A DNA stretch of 6,558 bases from Pseudomonadota bacterium (GTDB lineage: Bacteria; Bdellovibrionota; Bdellovibrionia; Bdellovibrionales; JAEYZS01): positions 1 through 6,558 of the forward strand of contig JAEYZS010000149.1 of the NCBI GenBank assembly GCA_023427925.1, given 5' to 3'. The translations under genes and the position numbers were made by a program. The first letter of the stretch is position 1; every line of letters starts with the position of its first letter. The notes under the pieces were generated by a model, which was given only the letters and a program-made list of their open reading frames with translations, was not told the origin of the DNA and made no database searches. Positions 1 to 4,364 of the stretch are shown piece by piece.

Positions 1-508
1 AATTAGTTGTATACTGGCTGCATTTTGTGCCGCCATTGAGGCAGTCTTCTCTAACGGAAGCATCTTCAGCTTCAAAGAAATTAAGGGTTTCTTCGATTGC
101 ATTAAAATCTTTAAATTGTGCTTTGGAGCACGAAGTTCCAGTTTGGACAATGTTAGTATGTGCAAAACCTACAAGTGCAATCTTACTATTGATATTGTTG
201 GCAATACAGTCTTGGGTTAAAAAAGACCGAATGGCTTTGAAGCGCTGACTTAAAATATCTGAACCCTGAATTTCACCATTCGCTCCAGCCGTTGTGCTGT
301 TAGATGCTGACATATCTACAACGAAGAGTATTTTAATTTTATCTCTATTGCTGAGCGCAGGCAAACTACAAATGCTTCCGCTCGTCGCTGACAAATTGGA
401 ATTGTTATGTATGTTTGGTGCAAGCTTAATGTCACTGCAGTTTTGATAGGCAGTGAGAATAAGAGTAAATAAAATTATTAGTGCAATATACTTTCTATTT
501 TTTCTCAT
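1..508 (-). CDS. VWA-domain lipoprotein-like protein, second of a tandem pair (partial, C-terminus outside window)
   Basis: Seen: an open frame of 169 codons from ATG at 508 to the left edge with no stop. It begins MRKNRKYIALI, a basic n-region followed by a hydrophobic stretch (about residues 7-20), then YQNCSDIKLAP with Cys24 as the probable lipidated residue. A VWA-like strand follows (KIKILFVVDMSASNS) whose D65-x-S67-x-S69 fits the first MIDAS metal-binding motif; a second strand, KIALVGFAH, lies near residues 109-117. Cysteines occur at 47, 101, 127, 156 and 163, suggesting disulfides outside the cytoplasm. The later MIDAS Thr and Asp would lie beyond the edge or are not evident. The start codon overlaps the stop of the upstream paralogue (TAATG) and has an AAGGAAG ribosome site inside that gene, so translation is probably coupled. 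Role (inference): envelope-anchored, metal-dependent adhesion or protein binding. Ligand and full length are unknown. Confidence 0.85.
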   Translation of the reverse strand, partial: MRKNRKYIALIILFTLILTAYQNCSDIKLAPNIHNNSNLSATSGSICSLPALSNRDKIKILFVVDMSASNSTTAGANGEIQGSDILSQRFKAIRSFLTQDCIANNINSKIALVGFAHTNIVQTGTSCSKAQFKDFNAIEETLNFFEAEDASVREDCLNGGTKCSQYTTN

Positions 509-2493
509 TAGTCACTTCCTTGAAGTTGAGTGAAGTTCTGTAAATTGAGTGAGATGTTTAAACTATTTTGCCCAGCGCTTAAAACCTGGTGTTTTAGTAC
601 AAACCAAATAATTTCTTCGGGATTTTCTAGAGTCGTTACCTGCATCAAAAATATAATGTTATTTGTATTGGCCGGCTTTGACAGAGGATCAAGGCGATGG
701 CTTGCAGGGATATTGGCGTTGGTGTGATCCTTCATTTGCAAAACATTATATGTAGGAACCGAGAATGTAGGGAGCACAGGAAGGTTATTGAGATTGATCT
801 TGTAAAGACCCACGGCGTTCGTTGAAGAGCCATCTTGTACGGTTTGAAATCCTTTAAATTCGATATCGAGGTCAACCAAATGGTGTTTTGGAATGGAGTC
901 AATTCTTACGCCGCTATCAACACCATTTCTAAAATGAATGTGATCAGAAAACTTGTCACCGGCTGAATAAGTTGTGGATTCATCCTTTTTGAGATTTAAG
1001 CCTCTCAATGTTTCAAAGATATCCGGAATATTATCATCGTCAGTATCAAAGAAGTGAGGGGAAGAACTCAGCGTTTGCTCTTCGCACTCGTTAAGCCCAT
1101 CTCTATCTCGATCTAAGCTTGCATCACAAGCAATAGTCTGGCAGCCGTAATGGCGAGCAATGTAATCGAGGCAAATACCATTGGATCGTGGGTTTCTTGG
1201 ATCTGTACCTTCGAAGAGTTCTTCTTCATCCGACATCCCATCGCCATCGCTATCGGCAACAAGCTTACCAAACTTATTTACAAACACATTAGTATTTATA
1301 GCGTAAATATTTTTGATTGTGTAACTCAAAGAAGAACCCGAAGATGCAAGAATTGAGAATGGGGCTCTTGCCGTAGATATATTGTAAGTATCGACTTTTT
1401 TGGCGAAAGATTTTTGTATTTCATCAAAAATGTTTCTATTTTTGTTTTCAAGCGTGTTCAAATCATCATCGGGTACTGCAAACCAATTTACTTTTGCAAA
1501 CTTCATTTTGAATCTAAATCCATTATACTCACTTCTGTTTTGTAGCGCGATTATATCATTCAAGATTTGAACCACATTCGCCAGTTCGTTGATTTGAGGA
1601 TCTCCGAAGTAGAGTTTAAAATTGTTCTCAATTTGCCTACAGTAAGTACCAGGAGGTATTCCTCCGCCGGGATTACAGCTTTGACTAAAGCACGTGCAAG
1701 CAGGGTGGTTCCTATCCTGATTGCAATCGGGACACCCAGCCACATCACGCAACTTCGAAAAAAGCTCCATAGTCGGCTTGTAAACTCCGTCAGAAATGAG
1801 TGTGAGACGAAAAGGAGTCACTGCGAGTTGATCTGTCTCTTTTAAGAGGTCAATTTCTGTTAGAATTTGTGAGCGAGCATACTCCAAGATGGGGCTAAAC
1901 ATTGTGGTTCCCATGATTTCTTGAGAACCATCTTCAATCATTGCTTGTTGTTCCTGTCTTAGAGCATCGAGCCATACACGAGCTTCAAGAGTGTTTACGA
2001 ATTTCATATAGTCTCGATCTTTTAATCCATGAATAGGGCTTTCAACATCCATCGCATGCGGGCGAAGGGATTTGCCTCCTGAAAATGGAAGGATCATGAC
2101 CTTTATGTCTTGAGTAGTGCCCGCAAGGTCAATCTCATTAAGCCACTCGTTAATAACATCAAATCTGTATCCGGGCTGATCAACTCCTGGAGCTCTATCG
2201 CAGGCATTGAAACCCGAGCCCTGAGTTGATGGACTAGTACCATCTAAATCTGACGGACACTTATTCCATACCATCGAAAAACTCTGATCCACAACAACGA
2301 CGATCCTTGCGCTCCCAAGAATTTCTTTAGGTAGTGGAAGCGTGCTGTATGACGAATCTGAAATAATTGAAGGCATAGTTGAAGTGTCATAAGGAGTGAG
2401 ATTAATATCTGAGCAATTTTGATACAAAGCGAGGGTTGAAATAATAGCAGAGGCAAGAACCGTAACTTTTAGTGAAAACTTAGGTTTTTTCAA
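508..2493 (-). CDS. VWA-domain lipoprotein-like protein with Cys-rich insertion and thrombospondin type 3-like calcium repeats
   Basis: Seen: 661 residues from a TTG at 2493; an in-frame ATG at 2511 would add six. TTG is preferred because AAGGGG lies 7 nt before it, whereas the ATG has no usable ribosome site, and because it gives a normal signal start (MKKPKFSLKV). Numbering from the longer ATG form: hydrophobic segment about 14-29, then YQNCSDINLTP with Cys33 the likely lipidation site. VWA domain from about 68: MIDAS D75-x-S77-x-S79, Thr202/203 in GTTMFSPI, and Asp241 in LTLISDG, so all three metal-site motifs are present. Residues 260-291 hold six Cys (260, 263, 272, 274, 279, 291). Thrombospondin type 3-like Asp-rich repeats cover about 419-442 (DSDGDGMSDEEELFEGTDP) and 467-500 (DRDRDGLNE, DTDDDNIPDIFE), probably binding Ca2+. 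Residues about 505-667 are unrecognised and look beta-rich. First gene of a two-gene operon. Function (inference): surface or periplasmic metal-dependent adhesin or scaffold. Confidence 0.85.
   Translation of the reverse strand: MKKPKFSLKVTVLASAIISTLALYQNCSDINLTPYDTSTMPSIISDSSYSTLPLPKEILGSARIVVVVDQSFSMVWNKCPSDLDGTSPSTQGSGFNACDRAPGVDQPGYRFDVINEWLNEIDLAGTTQDIKVMILPFSGGKSLRPHAMDVESPIHGLKDRDYMKFVNTLEARVWLDALRQEQQAMIEDGSQEIMGTTMFSPILEYARSQILTEIDLLKETDQLAVTPFRLTLISDGVYKPTMELFSKLRDVAGCPDCNQDRNHPACTCFSQSCNPGGGIPPGTYCRQIENNFKLYFGDPQINELANVVQILNDIIALQNRSEYNGFRFKMKFAKVNWFAVPDDDLNTLENKNRNIFDEIQKSFAKKVDTYNISTARAPFSILASSGSSLSYTIKNIYAINTNVFVNKFGKLVADSDGDGMSDEEELFEGTDPRNPRSNGICLDYIARHYGCQTIACDASLDRDRDGLNECEEQTLSSSPHFFDTDDDNIPDIFETLRGLNLKKDESTTYSAGDKFSDHIHFRNGVDSGVRIDSIPKHHLVDLDIEFKGFQTVQDGSSTNAVGLYKINLNNLPVLPTFSVPTYNVLQMKDHTNANIPASHRLDPLSKPANTNNIIFLMQVTTLENPEEIIWFVLKHQVLSAGQNSLNISLNLQNFTQLQGSD
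515..521 (-). promoter_or_regulatory. Shine-Dalgarno AAGGAAG for the second VWA gene
   Basis: AAGGAAG on the minus strand lies 6 nt before the ATG at 508, inside the last codons of the upstream gene. It supports that ATG as the start and fits translational coupling at the TAATG junction. Confidence 0.75.
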
Positions 2494-2500
2494 AAATTCG

Positions 2501-2506
2501 CCCCTT
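2501..2506 (-). promoter_or_regulatory. Shine-Dalgarno AAGGGG deciding the TTG start
   Basis: AAGGGG on the minus strand is 7 nt upstream of TTG 2493 and lies between that codon and the in-frame ATG at 2511. A ribosome using it would start at TTG, giving a short Lys-rich n-region like that of the neighbouring paralogue. The ATG at 2511 has only AGG two bases away, which is too close. Confidence 0.6.
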
Positions 2507-2528
2507 ATCATGACCTATATTTATCGGT

Positions 2529-2556
2529 TCTATAACGTCCCAACTTGAGAGGGCAA
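2529..2556 (-). promoter_or_regulatory. Candidate vegetative promoter for the VWA lipoprotein operon
   Basis: On the minus strand TTGCCC (2556-2551) and TATAGA (2534-2529) are separated by 16 bp, giving a leader of roughly 30 nt to the TTG start. Both boxes are imperfect. An alternative pair, TTGGGA (2543-2538) and TATAGG (2519-2514) with an 18-bp spacer, would start the RNA downstream of the ATG at 2511, which also favours the TTG start. I cannot decide between them. Confidence 0.3.
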
Positions 2557-2602
2557 AAAAGCTTAAATACGTTTTTATAGTAACTAAAAACCACATTACT
2601 TA

Positions 2603-2615
2603 TCTCAAATTGAGA
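2603..2615. repeat. 13-bp palindrome TCTCAAATTGAGA
   Basis: A perfect inverted repeat of 6-bp arms (TCTCAA / TTGAGA) around one A, upstream of the lipoprotein operon promoter candidates. A further TTGAGA half-site occurs at 2545-2550, within the candidate promoter region. It has the size and symmetry of a dimeric regulator's operator, but no regulator can be named from the sequence. Confidence 0.4.
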
Positions 2616-2643
2616 CACTTCTAAGCAAAAACCTGTAGATTCC

Positions 2644-2661
2644 ATTGGCACTATAATTGGC
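2644..2661 (+). promoter_or_regulatory. ATTGGC direct repeat resembling a sigma-54 -24/-12 promoter
   Basis: ATTGGC occurs twice, at 2644-2649 and 2656-2661, a 12-bp period. Read as a promoter, TTGGCAC-N5-TTGG agrees with the sigma-54 consensus TTGGCACg-N4-TTGC, except that the final C of the -12 box is G and the G after CAC is T. A perfect TATAAT (2652-2657) sits inside it but has no good -35 box. No plus-strand gene lies within 380 bp downstream, so the target is unclear; the direct repeat could instead be a tandem regulator site. Confidence 0.3.
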
Positions 2662-2672
2662 GTTTTAGATGA

Positions 2673-2688
2673 AGCCTCGACGTCGGCT
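2673..2688. other. Small GC-rich hairpin with CGACGTCG core
   Basis: AGC...GCT arms surround the 8-bp palindrome CGACGTCG (2678-2685), with a 2-nt bulge on one side. It lies between the tRNA gene and the lipoprotein operon. No T-run follows on the minus strand; on the plus strand AGAATTTT follows, a poor terminator tail. Function unknown. Confidence 0.3.
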
Positions 2689-2700
2689 AGAATTTTAAGA

Positions 2701-2724
2701 TAACCTTTTAGCTTAAAAGTGTTA
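2701..2724 (-). terminator. Hairpin downstream of the tRNA, possible weak terminator
   Basis: Arms TAAC-CTTTTA and TAAAAG-T-GTTA (plus-strand reading) make a 10-bp stem with one bulged T and a 3-nt loop. On the tRNA transcript it lies about 30 nt after the CCA end. The stem is AT-rich and lacks a following U-tract, so intrinsic termination is doubtful. It could instead mark the 3' end for processing of the tRNA precursor. Confidence 0.3.
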
Positions 2725-2838
2725 CCTATGTGTCCGGTATGGACCCTATAAAAATGGTACCGAGGGAGAGACTTGAACTCCCGACACGCGGATTATGATT
2801 CCGCTGCTCTAACCAACTGAGCTACCCCGGCACATAGG
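2725..2838. repeat. 12-bp interrupted inverted repeat bracketing the tRNA gene
   Basis: Plus strand 2725-2737 reads CCTATGTGTCCGG; the reverse complement of 2827-2838 reads CCTATGTGCCGG. The arms are identical apart from one extra T. In the tRNA transcript the leader CCTATGT plus tRNA bases 1-5 (GCCGG) can pair with trailer CCGGACACATAGG, leaving one bulged A. The outer eight pairs would enclose the whole tRNA; the inner CCGG pairing would compete with the acceptor stem. Confidence 0.6.
2755..2831 (-). tRNA. tRNA with CAT anticodon (elongator Met, or Ile2 if lysidine-modified)
   Basis: Seen: a 77-nt cloverleaf. Acceptor GCCGGGG / CCTCGGT, with G1-U72 and G5-U68 wobbles; U8 A9; D-arm GCTC-AGTTGGTTA-GAGC with G18G19; anticodon stem GCGGA / TCCGC around loop ATCATAA, giving anticodon CAT with T33; five-base variable loop GTGTC; T-arm GGGAG-TTCAAGT-CTCTC with one G-U; A73 and an encoded CCA. 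It is not the initiator: it lacks the three G-C pairs next to the anticodon loop and has C11-G24 instead of A11-U24. Distinguishing elongator tRNA-Met from tRNA-Ile2 (C34 converted to lysidine by TilS) needs comparison with the genome's other CAT tRNAs. The wobble at the 1-72 pair is somewhat unusual. It reads opposite to the efflux operon and in the same direction as the lipoprotein genes. Confidence 0.93.
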
Positions 2839-2859
2839 GCAAATTCCTGAAGTAGGCAA

Positions 2860-2886
2860 ATTATGAGATAGTGGATTTCTTGTCAA
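2860..2886 (-). promoter_or_regulatory. Probable promoter of the tRNA gene
   Basis: On the minus strand a perfect TTGACA (2886-2881) is followed after 15 bp by CATAAT (2865-2860), five of six bases matching the -10 consensus. The spacer is a little short; TAATTT two bases further gives 17 bp but a poorer match. The tRNA 5' end is 28 nt beyond the -10 box, leaving a leader of about 20 nt for RNase P to remove. Confidence 0.5.
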
Positions 2887-3045
2887 TCCGAAACTCAAGT
2901 CAAAAACTACAAAAGATTCAATAATTTAAACTCTAATTACGGGCACATGGATGAAGATTGGCTCTAGAATGACTAAAACAATAAAAATTTGCAATAAGCC
3001 TGTGATTTTAAAGATTTAATTCGGTGTCTAAGTTCGCAGCATGGG

Positions 3046-3075
3046 TTGACCTTACTTAAAAAAATACCTTACACT
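3046..3075 (+). promoter_or_regulatory. Candidate promoter placing the RNA start at the tolC-type ATG
   Basis: TTGACC (3046-3051) and TACACT (3070-3075) are 18 bp apart; five and four of six bases match consensus, including the key T, A and final T of the -10 box. A 6-bp discriminator would put +1 at about 3082, the A of the start codon. No Shine-Dalgarno is visible before this ATG, as expected of a leaderless message. The TTG at 3046 that opens the longer frame is then the -35 box, not a start codon. Confidence 0.45.
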
Positions 3076-3081
3076 AATGAG

Positions 3082-4335
3082 ATGAATAAGCGTCTTGGTT
3101 CTGGCTTGATTATTTTTGCAGCGCTATTTTCCCCGTTGTCTACTTGGGCGCAAGAGATCTCATTGGAACAGGCCTATAAAGCTGCCATTACTTTAGAAGA
3201 TCATCATGAAAAAAACCTGAGCATCAGAGAACAAGCCCGAGCAAGGTTTAGGCAATCGCGATCCTTTTTATTTCCTAGCGTGACTGCGGTCGGGCAGTAC
3301 AAAGACACAAGATTAACTGATCTTGAGAGTGACGCTGAGACATCGACAATCAACAAGACTGTGGGAGTGAATCTTAGGCAGACTCTTTTTCAAGGAGGCT
3401 TATTTAACGGCATAAAGCGAGAAAAGGCCTCCGAAGAAATTTCCAATCTCACTGCGCGAAAGAATGATTTAGATGTCTATTCTATAGTTGCTGAGGCTTA
3501 TTACCGGATCACATTGCTTGCAGGAACTCTCGACGTACTAAACGAAATCGAAAAGGTCAGTACAAAAAGAGTGAGTGATCTCAAGAAGCGAGTTTCAATA
3601 GGTAAGTCTAAGCAAACTGATCTTTTAACGAACGAGTTACAAAATCAGGAAATTAAACTTCAAATCGGCCAAGTATCAACAGAGTTAAAGGCTATGCAAG
3701 AGCTTTTCGCAAGACTCACGGGCCTTCCTGCTAATTCAAAACTCCGCTCCTCCTATGATCTGCCAGAATTAAAGTCGTTAGACTATTACTTAGGAAAAAT
3801 GGATCAAGTTCCAGATTTAAAAATTCAAACAAAGCAGCTTTATATTGCTGAGAAGAGCAAATCCATTGCAAGTGCTCAACATTTGCCTCAAGTTTATTTC
3901 GATGTGTCTGCAAAGCAAGGAGAGTTTAGCGCCCTTGAGGAAGCACGTGAAGTAGCGGCGCAAATTACGCTTGAATTGCCACTATTTCAGGGCGGTCGCA
4001 CAAGTGCACTAGCACAAGAGGCTGACTGGAAACGCAGAGAGGAAAAGGCAAAGCTTGATTCCCTCAAAAAAGACTACACTCTAGAGATAACCAATCAGTA
4101 TGAGCTCCTTAAGAAAAATATCGAACTTTTTAAAATTCACGAGCTGTCTTTGGCAACAGCTCGAAAAAACTATCAAGTGTTTAATCGTGAATTGGGGTTA
4201 GGATTGGTCAGTAACTTAGAGTTATTGAGTTCGCTAAGTAGTTATCTATCTGCAAAGAAAAACCGCGAAGAGGCTTTTTTACAGTTAAAGTTAGTAGAGC
4301 TTAATCTGAATAACCTTATCGGTGAAAAAAACTAA
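3082..4335 (+). CDS. TolC-family outer membrane efflux channel
   Basis: Role (family knowledge): trimeric outer membrane beta-barrel with a periplasmic alpha-helical tunnel, the exit duct of tripartite efflux or type I secretion. Seen: 417 residues from ATG 3082, close to usual TolC-family length. MNKRLGSGLIIFAALF...STWA is a Sec signal with probable cleavage after Ala23. The two internal repeats typical of the family are visible: LFQGG at about 102-106 and again at 301-305, each after a beta-strand; FPSV and LPQV near 64 and 268; and long polar, Lys/Glu-rich helices. The second repeat ends with GLVSNLELLSSL, the conserved G-x-x-S-x-x-[DE]-LL signature. A TTG at 3046 would add 12 residues before the signal peptide and has no ribosome site, so I reject it. 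It is followed after 29 bp by an RND pump gene, so it is probably that pump's outer membrane partner. The export substrate is unknown. Confidence 0.92.
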   Translation: MNKRLGSGLIIFAALFSPLSTWAQEISLEQAYKAAITLEDHHEKNLSIREQARARFRQSRSFLFPSVTAVGQYKDTRLTDLESDAETSTINKTVGVNLRQTLFQGGLFNGIKREKASEEISNLTARKNDLDVYSIVAEAYYRITLLAGTLDVLNEIEKVSTKRVSDLKKRVSIGKSKQTDLLTNELQNQEIKLQIGQVSTELKAMQELFARLTGLPANSKLRSSYDLPELKSLDYYLGKMDQVPDLKIQTKQLYIAEKSKSIASAQHLPQVYFDVSAKQGEFSALEEAREVAAQITLELPLFQGGRTSALAQEADWKRREEKAKLDSLKKDYTLEITNQYELLKKNIELFKIHELSLATARKNYQVFNRELGLGLVSNLELLSSLSSYLSAKKNREEAFLQLKLVELNLNNLIGEKN

Positions 4336-4352
4336 TAGCATCTTGAAGCGAC

Positions 4353-4359
4353 AAAAGGA
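4353..4359 (+). promoter_or_regulatory. Shine-Dalgarno AAAAGGA of the RND pump gene
   Basis: AAAAGGA is 5 nt before ATG 4365, in the 29-bp gap after the TolC-type stop codon. There is no hairpin or promoter in that gap, so the two genes should share one transcript. Confidence 0.75.
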
Positions 4360-4364
4360 CGTTT

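Noticed and set aside
27..248. Plus-strand open frame of 73 codons
   Set aside because: It is antisense to the second VWA gene, which has a signal sequence, a MIDAS motif and a ribosome site; the plus-strand frame has none of these.
1567..1845. Plus-strand open frame of 92 codons, with smaller ones at 530-727 and 1150-1356
   Set aside because: All lie antisense inside the large VWA gene, lack ribosome sites and encode no recognisable domain; the VWA frame is supported by its motifs over its full length.
2755..2831. Initiator tRNA-fMet
   Set aside because: The anticodon stem lacks the three consecutive G-C pairs next to the loop, pair 11-24 is C-G, and position 1 can form a G-U pair with 72.
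2725..2838. Inverted repeats as ends of a mobile element or an integration site
   Set aside because: The enclosed DNA is just the tRNA, with no transposase, integrase or target duplication; the repeat includes tRNA bases and is better read as RNA pairing.
2969..3019. Short plus-strand frame of 16 codons between the tRNA and the tolC-type gene
   Set aside because: No ribosome site, no obvious promoter tied to it, and AT-rich sequence makes such short frames common by chance.
3046..3081. TTG start adding 12 residues to the TolC-family protein
   Set aside because: No Shine-Dalgarno, and it would place a polar extension before a normal signal peptide; the TTG fits better as the -35 box.
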